A DNA stretch of 64,000 nucleotides, from positions 358,005 to 422,004 of the forward strand of contig KZ627153.1 of NCBI GenBank assembly GCA_002917775.1, written 5' to 3'. The notes under the pieces were generated by a model. The model was not told the DNA's origin and searched no databases. It saw only the letters and a program-made list of their open reading frames with translations. Shown here in pieces: positions 1-10,821 of this stretch. The stretch comes from Glaciozyma antarctica PI12. Lineage: Eukaryota > Basidiomycota > Microbotryomycetes > Kriegeriales > Camptobasidiaceae. A program made the position numbers and the translations under genes. The number at the start of each line of letters is the position of its first letter. The first letter of the stretch is position 1.

Positions 1-80
1 AACCGCCGCTAACCACCTCTTCGCAGCGTGAGCTCCGCACGACCTCCCTTCCTCCACAGCTCTAACCCTCCCTCACGCAG

Positions 81-906
81 CTCTACGCCGAGCCCACCAT
101 GCTTCAATACCTCCGCGAAACCATCGGTCGCGACATCAAAAACGCCGTCATCGTCTCCCCCGACGCCGGTGGAGCCAAGCGGTTCGGCCCTCCCTCTCCC
201 TCCCCTCGACCCCCCACTAAAACACTCGCTCGTCCAGCGCCTCCTCCATGGCCGCCGCTCTTGACCTCGATTTCGCTCTCTTCCACAAGGAGCGCAAAAA
301 GGCCAACGAGATCGCTCGCATGGTCCTCGTCGGTAACGTCGAGAACAAGGTCGCTATCCTCGTCGACGACATGGCGGATACGTGCGGTACTCTCGCGCTC
401 GCTGCTAAGCACCTTCTCGCCGGTGGAGCGAAGAGCGTTCTCGCGCTCGTGACGCATGGGATCTTGAGTGGACCGGCGCTCAAGGTCCTTGGTGAGAGCA
501 GGATCGATAAGCTCATTGTGACGAATTCGATTCCTCAGAAGGAGCACAAGGAGGGGTGCGATAGGCTTAGGGAGATTGATATCAGTCATGTCCTGGCCGA
601 GGCGGTGAGGAGGAGTCATTATGGAGAGAGCGTCTCGGTGGGTCCTTTTCTCACTCTTTTCACGGTGCGGAGCAGGAGCTGATGGCTCGTGCGCAGGCTC
701 TCTTTCACACGGTTCCTTGGTCCGAAGCTGTTCGTATCGATTACGCTCAGAGCAAGGAGGGTACGTCCCCCCATCCATCCGCTCCTTTCTCCCCCGGTGC
801 TGACCTCCTCTCCGTAGAAGCGGAGGCGGTCAAGCTGAGCGATAGCATGAGTGGCAGCATGACGCTTACGGCGCCGGATGCGATGATGCCCTCGAAATCG
901 GGATAG
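81..906 (+). CDS. PRS: Ribose-phosphate pyrophosphokinase, 3' part (5' end outside window)
   Basis: Makes PRPP from ribose 5-phosphate and ATP for purine, pyrimidine, His and Trp synthesis in the cytosol. Visible exons are 81-181, 238-637, 697-760 and 818-906; the first starts at a CAG acceptor, so the N-terminal half lies left of the window. Seen in order: LYAEPTMLQYLRE, the VSPDAGGAKR segment, FALFHKERK, and the PRPP-binding loop ILVDDMADTCGT, then THGILSG, TNSIPQKEH and a C-terminal GESVSALFHTVPW, all in the order expected for class I PRPP synthetases. Introns are 56-59 nt with GT..CAG ends. The extreme 5' bases (1-80) look like intron tails (two CTAAC-CAG units), so the exact start of this exon could differ. 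Family assignment is secure; which paralogue it is cannot be told. Confidence 0.92.
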
Positions 907-1072
907 ATGGAGGTTGGTAGACGATGGAATCGAGATGTGGGGAGAGCGAGACGGATGGGGAGGCTGGAACGTGTACTCTATATTAGCATCCACACCACCG
1001 CTGCTGCATCAAGAGAGAAAAGAAGACGTACCCGCTCGTCGCGTCGACGGAGGTCGCGAGGAGGCAGGGACC

Positions 1073-1324
1073 TCACTCCGCCTTCCTCTTCGCCTCCTCC
1101 GCCTTCTCCAGCACTTTCTCCATCCCCTCCGTCGTCCTCCCAAGCTCCGCGTGCTGCACCGCTAGTTCGTGATGCCGCGTATCGAGGGCGTGAACGGACG
1201 CGTCGAGCTGGTTCAGTGCTGCCGGAGGAGAAGTTAGGCTTGGTTCGCGGCGCTGCGAGGAGGTGGACTTATTGAGCTGGGTTAGAGGGAGGTAGGGGTT
1301 TGTAGGAGCGGCGGCTGGGGGCAT
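1073..1324 (-). CDS. Possible small coiled-coil protein (83 aa)
   Basis: An intact 83-codon frame from ATG to TGA on the minus strand between the PRPP synthetase 3' end and the divergent FIST-type gene. The N-terminal half is Pro/Ser/Thr-rich; the C-terminal half (about residues 37-83) is a charged, heptad-like helix with LDASVHALDTRHHELAVQH and an E/K-rich tail. Size and helix resemble small subunits of kinetochore (DASH) or BLOC-type complexes, but no family motif can be named. Two CTAAC...CAG stretches inside the frame look like intron ends, so the real transcript may be spliced and the N-terminus different. It would share a short upstream region (1325-1458) with the plus-strand gene. Could also be non-coding. 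Confidence 0.38.
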   Translation of the reverse strand: MPPAAAPTNPYLPLTQLNKSTSSQRREPSLTSPPAALNQLDASVHALDTRHHELAVQHAELGRTTEGMEKVLEKAEEAKRKAE

Positions 1325-1458
1325 TTGCTGAGGTCGGGGTGTGGTCGAAGGGGAGAGGGGGATGGAATCGATCCGCGACTTTGGTCTATTGCTCCTCCTC
1401 TCACCTCGGACTATAGATCTGCTTCGGAATCGTCCTTAGAACAGCTCAGGAACCCAGC

Positions 1459-3085
1459 ATGCTTCGCTCCCTGACTCTCCGCCAGCTAACGCTCCCTCAC
1501 AAGCCCACCTCTCGCCGAACTCTCTGGCTCACCTCAACCATCCTCTCCACCTCCCCCTCCTCCCTCCTCTCCCACCTCCAAGGCACGCCTCTCCCCACCT
1601 CCCCTTCACCTCCTTCGATCCTCCTCTACGCCATTTCCAAAAACGTCCCCTCCTCCCTCATCCCCTCGATCCAAGCCTCCTTCTCCACAACTCCCTCGAT
1701 CGGATGCCTCTCCGAAGTTCCCTCGCCGGCTCTAGCAACCCACCTCGCCCCCTCCCTCTCTTCAGAAGCCTACAGCATCTCCCTCGCCTCCTACCACCCC
1801 ACCACCTCCTCCCGCGCCGTCCCATTCCTCTCCACCCTCTCCGGACGACCGAACATCAGTGTAGGGAGGGAGATCAAGAGTGGACCGAGGGAAGACACGA
1901 GTGGGGAGATTATCGATGGTGGGTTCGAGGCGTTTTTGAGTGGGAAGAAATGGGGTTTCGGGGAGGGGCCGGCGGAGGGGAGAAGAGGAGTTATTGAGGA
2001 GCTGCGAGGGGTCGAGTGAGTGCGATTGATTATGGTGCGAGAGGAGGTGTTGATGGGGGTTGTGCAGGCCGAAGGACGTCAAGCAGATTGTGGCGTTTGC
2101 GGCGGATAGGACTCAGCCGTTCTTGACGGCTCTTACGACGTATTCCTCCTCGGCGAACGTACGTCCCGCTCCTCGCTCCTCCTTTCGCACTCTGACTCCA
2201 CACAGATCGGTCTTATTGGAAGCTCAACGCCATTCCACTCCCCTTCGCACGCTCCTTTCTCCCTCTTCTTCAACGACCAACTTGTTTCCTCTGGCGCAGT
2301 AGGCGTAGCCATCATCGATTCCGCCCCTTCCTCCCCCATTCAAATCGACTACTCGGGTCTCAAAGCATTTAGCGAGCCTATGGAAGTAACCTCGTTCGTC
2401 TATCTCTCCCCTCTTGTTCCCCTTACTGACGTCGGCTTCGCAGAGCGAAAGGCAATATCGTCCTCACCCTCTCTTCCCAAAACGCCGCTCGTCTCCTCCT
2501 CAAAGCTGTCCAGGACCTACCTTCCTCTGGGGCAGTGACGGCGGAAGAACGAGCGCACGAGAAGGAGAAGGAGTTTTTCGCAGCCGTGTTTGATTCGCAG
2601 CCTGGGGTGCGTTCCGATTCTTCCTCCTCGTTTTAGAGCAAGAGCTGACCCCTGCCATAGCCTGTACCGGACCTTAGTCGCGCGCGCCACGTCTCCCAGA
2701 TCATGGCAGGCGACCCCTCCCGCGGCGCCATGTCAGTCATGACCGAAGAAGAAGTCAAGCTGGGCTACTTCATCGTCGTACGTCCTTCCTCCCTTCCGTC
2801 CTCCTCGCTCTCCTCCACGCTGTTAACCCGCTCCATTCGCAGTTCCTCCACCGCCCCTCCTCCCCTCTCTCACCCCTCCTCCACCCCTCCCCACAATCCC
2901 TCACTTTCCTCTCCACAGCGCCTTCTGAAGCCCCGCCTCGGAGCGTGAGTGAGACGCCGGAAGAGGGGAAGGTGGTGCGGGTGGAAGGGTTTGTGGTGGC
3001 GAGTGAGAATGGGGTGGTGTTGAGTCGGATGGGGAGTGATAGTTGGGTTTGTGGGACGAAGGGGGCGGTGGGGAGGTTGGAATGA
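1459..3085 (+). CDS. FIST-domain-like protein (452 aa)
   Basis: Six exons: 1459-2015, 2068-2158, 2206-2393, 2444-2606, 2661-2777 and 2843-3085, summing exactly to 453 codons. The first ATG is followed by an Arg/Ser/Thr-rich stretch without acids (about 25 residues), compatible with a mitochondrial presequence. The middle holds IVAFAADRTQPFLTAL, then IGLIGSSTPFHS and SSGAVGVAI, the pattern of FIST_N domains (a small-ligand sensory fold found with bacterial kinases and in eukaryotic FBXO22-type proteins). The C-terminal exon carries FLSTAP and VEGFVVASENGVVLSR. No F-box is visible. The FIST call rests on pattern only; the function (perhaps amino-acid-type ligand binding) is inference. A profile search against FIST_N/FIST_C would settle it. 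Confidence 0.6.
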
Positions 3086-3331
3086 GCTGGTTCGCGCGTC
3101 CTGCTGAGATTATTCGTCGTCGTTCCGCTGTGAGCTCTTACGCTTAAAGGTGTCCAGATTCGAAGCTCGTTCCAAAGAGAGAAGAGGCTGAGCGTCCAGC
3201 CAACTCTGGCCGACTCGAGCCAAAAAGCGTGACTTGGCCCAAGTCCTCCCTTCGCTTCTTGTTTTTCTCTCTCAACTTTGCTCTCGTCTTTCGTATCGAC
3301 TCGCCACGCTCGAGGACGACGACCTCGTACG

Positions 3332-6300
3332 ATGGCTCACCCCCTCCTCACCCCCTCCCGCCCTCCTCCCGTCACCGTCGACATCTCCACCATCGAACAA
3401 CAGAAGGAGAACATCCAACCTCTCGCCTCTGGCCGTTCCGCCTCCCAACTCGCCTCCCTCTCCTCCCAATCCCGCTCCACCCTCGGCCTAAAACTCTCCA
3501 CCCAGCACAAGCGCTTCCAAGCTCAACTCGCCGCTGTCGCAACGTTCGACGAGGAGGGCGCCTGGGAGGAAGGGAGGGATGGGTTCACGTCGGATGAGGT
3601 GGCGGCGATGGCGGAGGATCCGCTCGACCCGCATCACCAGTACGTGCGGTTCGTGAACGGCAACTACCCCGCCGGGGCTTCGGCGCAGAACCGCTTGGTG
3701 CCTTTGCTCGAGGCGAGCACGCGCGCGTTCGTCAACGATGAGAGGTACAGGAACGATCCGAGGTACCTTCGTCTTTGGAGCATGTATGCCAAGAACGTCG
3801 ATTGCCCCGAGGACTGCTATAGGTTCCTTTTTGCGCGAGGAATCGGGGAGCGACTGGCGTTGCTGTACGAGGAGTATGCTTTCGTCCTCGAGGCGGTCGG
3901 CAAGTACGTTCTCTCCCTTCTCCCCCCCTCTCTCCTGAAGCTAATGAGGACGACAGGCGAAAGGAAGCCGATCAGGTGTACGCTCTCGGTCTCGCGCGGT
4001 TCGCAGCACCTCTAGAACGCCTCAAGAAGCGGTACCTCTCCTTCCAAGCCCGGATGCTCGTCGCTCCTCCCCTCCCCTCCCCTCCTCCCGTCTCCTCCTC
4101 CTCTCGCACCATGTCTTCCAGCTCAGGTGGACTCGCGATCGCTCCCAAAGCCCCTATGAACGAGAACGCCGCCAAGGGGTTCGCAGTGTTCAAGGACGGT
4201 GATGGCGCGGTCGAGCAGCCCGAGGGAGAGACGTGGGACGACATGGGAACGGTCAAGAGTCGTAAGAGGGAGAATACGATGGAAGGAGGCGAATGGAAGG
4301 GCGAGACGATGCCCATGGGCGGAAGCACCAGCAAGGTCGCTCCTCTCCGCCTCGAAGTCTTCCGCGATTCCGTACGTCCATCCTTCCCCTCCCTATCTCC
4401 CACCTAATCATAGAATCGCAGGACGCTCCCCTCCCCACGACCTCCTCCACCGACCCCGCAGCCACCTCAGACGTCTTCTCCCGCTCCCTCCGCGGGCCCT
4501 CAGAAGTCGAGCTACTCCGCTCCAACCCTTTCCTCAAATACGACTCCGCCGACCTCTCCCTCGCCTCCATCGATCCCCTTCCTCCAGCACCCCCTCTCGA
4601 GCCCGTCGTTCCTGCGAAGAAGGCCTCCTCTCGCACCAAGGCTGCGAAGGTGAAGGAGACGGTGCCGGCGGGGGAGAGGCCGACGCGCGTTGCGTGCGAT
4701 TTGGATCTAGTGTACCCGCCGGGGTCGGGGAGGGAGTACTCGTTTGAGGAGATCAAATTTGGCAAGGGGGCTTATGAGAGTGAGGTGGAGAGCTGGGGTG
4801 GGTGGGAGTGGGTCAAGGAGTGGGATGAGGAGGTGCATAGGACTGGGGGTGAGTTCTTTTGACTATCGTGGGAAGGAGGAGGCTGATGTGGTGAGCAGAG
4901 ACGAGCTATGTCGTTGATAGGGAGACGGGGTGGCCGTTGTTGTATGATCTCGATTCGGGCTGTGCGTCGCTTTCTCCCACCGCAGTTTGACTCGCAAGCT
5001 GATGATCTCGCAGTGCCGCTCTGGGAGTTCGTTCGCAAGGCTGAGATGGAGGCGGAACCGATCGAGGAGCCCGAAACGCAGCAAGAGCCTTCCTTCATCG
5101 CCTCGCCCTCCCCACCACCTCCAGCACAACAGCAGCACGTTCTCTCCCCCTCTCCTTCTCCCGCACCTCGCCAAGCTCAACCTTTCGTCGCCTCTCCCTC
5201 CCCCGCTCCCGCCTCGGCCCTCGTCGACCTTCTCTTCCCCTGTCCTGCCCCTTCGCACAAGCCGCAGGAGTGTAATCTCCTCGCCGCTTCTCTCTCCCCT
5301 TCTCCTTGCCACACCGCCTCGCCCATAGAGCCCATCGTCCCTCTCGCCTTCGCCCACCGCTCCCCTTCCCCTCCCATCCACGACACCCTCGCCCCCACCA
5401 ACGAAGCTTCCCCTCCTCGCGCGATCTACCTCGACCCTCGTCGGCCGCCTTCACCCACTATGAACACTCGACAAGCGCAAGCTCTCGTCGACGACCTCTT
5501 CGCCAAGACGCTCAATTTCGGCTCGGGCTCTCTCGACTCAGACGACGAGGAGCCAGACACGGAGGAAGAGGACGAGGACGAGGAGTCCCCCTGCTGGGAA
5601 CGCGCGACGGAGAGTCAGCTGGACTTGGCAAGCCAGTTCACGGCGGCGAGCTCGCAGGAGAGTAATGCTCCTTTCGTCCCGTTCTCGCAGAGCCAGGCGA
5701 GCCAGCTCTCGGACCTCGAGGAGGAGACGGAGGAGAGTCGCCCGGAACCGATCAAGCTCTTCCAGGATCCCGTCGTCGCGGGGAATACGACGCCGGGGTT
5801 CAGGCCTACGACAAGAGCGCCGTTGGGAATCAAGGTTGGGACGCCACTTTTCCAGGTCCGTCGGGACGAGCCGGTTCCTTCTTCGCAGCTCGACGAGTGG
5901 GAGGAAGCGGAAGCGGATGCGAGTTTCGAGGAATTCGAGACGGCGTTGAGGGAGGAATCTCCGTTGCGAGGGGACGGGTTCTCGATGGGTCGGCGACCGG
6001 TGGGGACGAATCGCTGGGCGCCTTTCATCGATAACATGACGCCGATTAGTGAGAGGACGTACGAGTTTGGAGAGGCGACGAGGACGGGGAGAAACGAGTT
6101 TGAGATGGCGAGGAGGGATTCGACGTTCCCTGTTCCGGATGTACAGGAGGAGGACGAGGAGTCGACGGAGAGCGAGGAGGATGATGGGGATGGGGATAGG
6201 GCGTTCGTCGCGTACGAGGAGGAGGAGGAGGATAGCGATCGCTCGAGGAGTGGGTCGTCCGAGTCGTCGGAACCGGAGACGGAGGACGAGGACGAGGAGA

Positions 6301-7905
6301 CGCCAATCCAGCAGCGCGCTCCTCCGCCGCAGGAGGATTCGTCGAGCGATTGGCACAACTCGACGAGGAAGGACGGTCATTTTGACGACGAGGAGGAGAA
6401 CGTCGGCGAGCGGTCGCGAAGCGAGTCGGCGGGGCAGGATCGCTCGTTCGAAGTCTCGCTCAACTCGTCGTTGCCTGAGGGCTACACGATCACGGGGAAC
6501 CAGAGCGGGATGACTACGGGCATGGTTCTCGCCGAGACGACGAACCTCGGTCTCACGGAGGCGGTCGAGGAGCAACACAAGCAACGATCCGACCCCTCGT
6601 CCAGCGACTTCCCCAACCCCTGCAACCCTTTCGCCCTCTCCACTATCGCCCAGCTCCTCGCTCTCGCTTCTCCACCCGTCCTCGACCACTCGAACGTCCG
6701 CGACCTCACCCACCTCGGCGCCGGCAAGCTCGCCAGCCTCCAGAAGACGGCCAAGCGACGCGAAGCCGCCTCCAAGTCCAAGGCCAAGGACCGCACGGGC
6801 GTCGTCGACGAAGTCTGGGAGCTCGAGCTCGACGGCGAGGTCTTTTCCGTGCGCGAGAAGCTCGGAGAGGGCTCGTTCGGCGCCGTCTTCCGCGTCGCGG
6901 CTCCTCCTGCGGACGAAGACGCCTCGTTCGATGACGAGGCCGACGAGGAGACGTCGATCGCGGTCAAGGTCGAGCGCCCGACGAACCTCTGGGAGTTCTC
7001 GATCCTCGACCAGCTGCACGCCCGCCTCCCTCCCCGGATTCGCACCTCGGTCGTCGGCGCCCAACGCCTCTACGCGTTCGAGGACGAATCGTACCTCTTC
7101 CTCGACTTTTGCGATCAGGGAACCCTTCTCGACGCTGTCAACAAGGCGAACGAAGCGGGCGTCGCTCCTGCGACGGGAGGCGCTTCGGCTGGACTCGAGG
7201 AGATCGTAGCCATGTTCTTCGTCGTCGAACTCTTGCGCATCCTCGAGGGGTTCCACAACGCCGGCTTCGTTCATGGCGACCTCAAGATCGACAACTGCCT
7301 CGTCAGGCTTCAAGACGTCCCGGGCGGTGCGAGGGCGTGGTCGACGACGTACGACCGGACGGGAGGAGGAGGATGGAGCGCCAAGGGCCTCAAGATCGTC
7401 GACTTTGGTCGGTCGATCGACCTGCGCGCGTTCCCGCCGACGCAAGAGTTCCTCTCGGAGCTCGAATCGGACGAATTCGACTGCGTCGAGATGCGCGAAG
7501 GACGAACGTGGACGTACGAACCCGACTACTTTGGCGCAGCGTCGATCGCTTTCAACCTCCTCTTCGGTCGGTACCTCGAGACGAAGGCGTTCGAGGATAG
7601 CGAGGGACGGACGAGGTACGGCATCAACCAGAATTTTAGGAGGTACCACCAGACCGAGCTCTGGACGCGCTTGTTTGATGCGCTCCTCAACCCGCGATTG
7701 GTACGAGGAGGCGTTTTGCCGATTACGAACGAGCTGGTCGTCGTTCGAGGGGAGATGGAGGAGTGGTTGACGAGGAACTCGGACAAGAATGGGAAGAGCT
7801 TGCGCGGGTTGATCAAGAAGATGTACGTGTTTCTTTCGTGGCTTTTCTCTGATGGTGCTGATGCGTGTGTGGCCGAGCAGGGAGATCTATTCGATGTCGC
7901 GATAG
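3332..7905 (+). CDS. BUB1: MadBub-type spindle checkpoint protein kinase (BUB1/Mad3), 1436 aa
   Basis: Delays anaphase until kinetochores are attached, acting at kinetochores and on Cdc20-APC/C. Exons 3332-3903, 3957-4371, 4422-4848, 4899-4961, 5014-7822, 7881-7905 give exactly 1437 codons. Domains: KEN box in QKENIQP near residue 27; Mad3/Bub1 TPR domain about 90-230 (DPRYLRLWSMYAKN, FARGIG, YEEYAFVLE); a GLEBS-like Bub3-binding segment EYSFEEIKF around 455; a long acidic disordered linker; and a C-terminal kinase from about 1095. The kinase keeps the Gly loop GEGSFGAVF, the VAIK-type Lys in IAVKVE, HGDLKIDN and DFGR, so it looks active. An upstream in-frame ATG at 3278 exists; the ATG at 3332 is preferred because family similarity begins after it. 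The last exon adds only EIYSMSR. One gene here combines Mad3 (KEN) and Bub1 (kinase) features. Confidence 0.93.
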
Positions 7906-8341
7906 GCGCGAGGAGGGAAGAGGTGGTTCGTGTTTCGGTTAGAGGGCGTTTGGATTCGTATTTGGCTTGGAGATTCTTAGGCATCGATGGCGTCGGTGCA
8001 ATGTGGAACCATGGAACTGGCATCGCAAGGGATGGGGGACGAGAGAGACGGGAGAGGAAGTCAGCGACGCGAGGGCCAGGACGTCTTGCGCCACTCTGCT
8101 TCTTCGTTCGAGTGGGGGAGCGGTTCTCCTGGTAATCCACTCGATTGTGCGTAGCTCACGACGCTCTTCCTTGCTCTCTGCCCTCAAGACGAGGAGAATT
8201 GCTCTTACGTTTTGACCTTCAGGCGACGCGACAGGCGAACAGCGCGTCGATTTCAGCTCATTCCCCTCGGTTCCGCTTTCTTCCTCCTACCACGCTCTCC
8301 CCAGTCCAGTCCTCCCTCGACACGCTACAGCAACTACGGCA
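7906..8341. other. Intergenic: BUB1 3' flank and histone H1 promoter
   Basis: About 435 nt between two plus-strand genes. No ORF with family resemblance. The last 100 nt are C/T-rich, ending in CTACGGCA just before the H1 ATG, as in many promoters of this window. No clear TATA box or terminator seen. Confidence 0.5.
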
Positions 8342-9187
8342 ATGCCCCCCAAGTCTTCCCCCACCACTCGCTCGACCTCGACGCCTTCCAAGAAGGGCAA
8401 AGCGGGCCCTCCCCATCCTCCCTACGCGCAGCTCATCGACGTGCGTCTCTCCCTGTCTCACCACGCACAGGGACTCCACTTATCTAGATACTACTCTGCA
8501 GGAGGCTGTTGGCAGTGCCGACACTCGGTACGCTGCCCATCCTGCACCTCGTCCTACTTCGGTGTCGCTGACGCGTTCCCTGGTCGACAGCAAGGGGATC
8601 TCGAGGCAGAAGATTGCCAGGTGCGTTTCTGGCGTTCCCTGCAGCCCCTCTAGCCGTGCTGACCTTACTCCCTCCACCTTCTTTTCGCTCTCCTCCCTCC
8701 CGATCGCTCGCGCCCCTCGCCCACCTTCTCACGACCCACGAACACGCAGCTACCTCTACGAAGAGTACAAGCTCGACATCTCGAGCGGGATGGTTAAGAG
8801 CCACATGAAGAGGGCGATCTCGGTGCGTTCCTGTCCTCGTCGTCGACTTGGCTCGTGATTAACGCCACGACCGCGTCCAGAACGCGTTGGAGGACGGGAG
8901 GATCACACGTACGTCTGGCTGGGATGGGAGAGTGAACTGAGGAGCTGATGGTTGATGCAAACGCAGAGGAGAAGGGAACGTTCTTCCCCAGCCCGGAGCT
9001 CAAGAAGGAGATGAGGGGCGCGTCGCCTGAGGTGCGTTTCCGTTCGCCTTTCCAGCGGCTCTCCTGACGAGCTATCTTATCGCAGGTCGTCAAGAGGAAG
9101 GCGCCGGCGAAGAAGGCTCCCGCGAAGAAGGCTCCTGCGAAGAAGGCTCCTGCGAAGACGGCTGCCGCGAACAAGACGAAGAAGTAG
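8342..9187 (+). CDS. HHO1: Linker histone H1 (161 aa)
   Basis: Binds linker DNA in chromatin. Six exons: 8342-8440, 8502-8620, 8750-8822, 8881-8908 (28 nt), 8967-9031, 9086-9187; the total is exactly 162 codons. A short basic N-tail (PPKSSPTTRSTS, SKKGKAG) is followed by a winged-helix globular domain about residues 28-115 with PPYAQLIDEAV, DSKGISRQKIA, YLYEEYKLD and MVKSHMKRAIS, the H1/H5 pattern. The C-tail has three near-perfect APAKKAP-type repeats and ends in NKTKK. One globular domain only, unlike S. cerevisiae Hho1, which has two. The first intron acceptor is slightly ambiguous: an alternative would add a TTLQ-like helix turn. Confidence 0.9.
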
Positions 9188-9556
9188 GGGAGCGTCGAGC
9201 GTGGGAGGTTCGGCAAAGCAGAGCGCTTCCGTGTGGGCCACCCGAGCAGGTCCAACCCCTCCCCTTCCGTCTGTGCATACCTTTCCCCCGTAGTCGTCCC
9301 CCCGAGTACCCCTCTCCAATTCGAGCAGAGCTTGTTGTCTGTGCGCGTTCGATCGAGTCCGAGACCGCCAGCAGTTCCGTCGAGAGCAGTCCCAGGCTAC
9401 TGCTGAGCCGCACAGCAGAGCAGGGCCGTCGACATTGATGGAGAGAAGAAAACTCGTCGCCGTCGTTGAGCGCGGCCTCTCCGGCCGACGGAGCTGAGCC
9501 GCAGCTGTCGACTTCTCTCTTCCTCTCCCTCCTCAACACTTCGACGCCCAACAGCG
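9188..9556. other. Intergenic, 369 nt
   Basis: Separates histone H1 from the next plus-strand gene. Mixed sequence becoming pyrimidine-rich near 9510-9556. No ORF, RNA gene or repeat recognised. Confidence 0.5.
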
Positions 9557-10678
9557 ATGCATTCCCCTCCTCCGTACCTCTCTGCCTCTCGCCGCCTTCC
9601 TCCTGAAGTCCTCTGTCTCATCTTCAACGACGCAAGCGACTGGGAACTCGCCACCACGCTCTGCGCTCCTCACTCTCTCCCCCTCCCCTCTCCCTGGGCC
9701 GAACAAGCCACGCCCCTCGACCACGCTATCCTCGCCTCCTCCCTCTCCCTCTTCCCCGTGCACGAAGCGCTCCAAGCAGGCCACCGACAGTTCACGCAAT
9801 GGGGCGCGCGGGTCATGATTCGCTTCTCCTTCCTCCACGTCCTCGACTTCTTCCTCAAGACGGATCCGAGGCAGTTGAGGGAACAGTGTGGGATATTGTT
9901 GCCCAAGGTGGCGAGTGCGTGGGGGAGGGTAGAGGTGCTCAAGTGGGCGACGCAGAGCGAGTTCAGGTTGAGGCCGGACCGACAGACGACGGCGGAGGCG
10001 ATGGACGATGCGAGTAGGCATGGGCAGGTTGCAGGTGCGTTCTCTATAAACTGGGCTACGACGAGGAGCAGGAGCTGATGGGCATCGTCTACGCCACAGT
10101 CCTCGAATTCTGGAAGAACTCTGGTCTACCGCTACACTACTCGGAGCACGCTCTCTCGTCCGCAACGATCAAGCGGCAAATAGGCGTACTGGAGTGGTGG
10201 AAGGACTCTGGCCTGCCGCTCAAGATCAGCAACGTGCTCGACTTTGCCTCAATGGAGGGCTCAACAAGTACGCCTCCTCTCCCTCCTCCGCACGCTCGCT
10301 AACCCCTCCCCCATCGCAGTCTGTCTCGACTGGTGGGCCTCCTCGGGCCTCACAGCTCCCTACTCCAAATTCGCCCTCTACCACCTCTCCAAAACCGGCA
10401 ACGTCCCCCTCCTCGACTGGTGGAACCACTCGCGCTTCCCACTCGTGTTCGACAAGGAAGTCCTCATCGTCGCGACGCGGCACGGGCAGACGGAGGTCCT
10501 GAGCTGGTGGCTCGATAGTGGGCTCGATATCGAGTACAGGTTCTTTGATATCGAGGAGGCGTTGGAGGATTCGGTGGCGAGGAAGGAGGAGACGCAGAGG
10601 TGGTGGGAGAGCAGGGGGTTCGTCCCGGCGTTGAGTGGGAGCGAGTGGACTCGACCGAGGAGCTTTAAAAACACGTAA
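9557..10678 (+). CDS. Ankyrin-like WW-repeat protein with F-box-like start (334 aa)
   Basis: Three exons, 9557-10034, 10100-10267, 10320-10678, summing to exactly 335 codons. Residues 13-25 (RLPPEVLCLIFND) match the opening of an F-box. From about residue 95 there are irregular helical repeats of about 30-34 residues, each carrying a Trp-rich signature: VLEFWKNSGLPL, VLEWWKDSGLPLK, CLDWWASSGL, LLDWWNHSRFPL, VLSWWLDSGLDI, ETQRWWESRG. This is the degenerate ankyrin pattern of fungal and oomycete proteins in which LLxWWxxSGLP replaces the usual second helix. Role unknown; F-box plus repeats suggests an SCF substrate adaptor, which is inference. Such genes often belong to expanded families, so a genome-wide count would be informative. 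Confidence 0.72.
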
Positions 10679-10821
10679 AAAGCTTTTGCGATGGAGGACG
10701 TGATACGTCCAGCGAGAGGTTCTGCTCGCTCGCCCGCTCTCACTCCTTCAACGACTTCGCACCTCGCCCTCTCTCACAAACGCAGCTACAGCTTCAAAAA
10801 AGACAAGTTGCAACCTCGCAC

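Noticed and set aside
5538-7649. 703-codon minus-strand frame opposite BUB1
   Set aside because: Arg/Leu-rich antisense shadow of the plus-strand kinase gene; GC-rich coding DNA commonly leaves the opposite strand open. No family motif.
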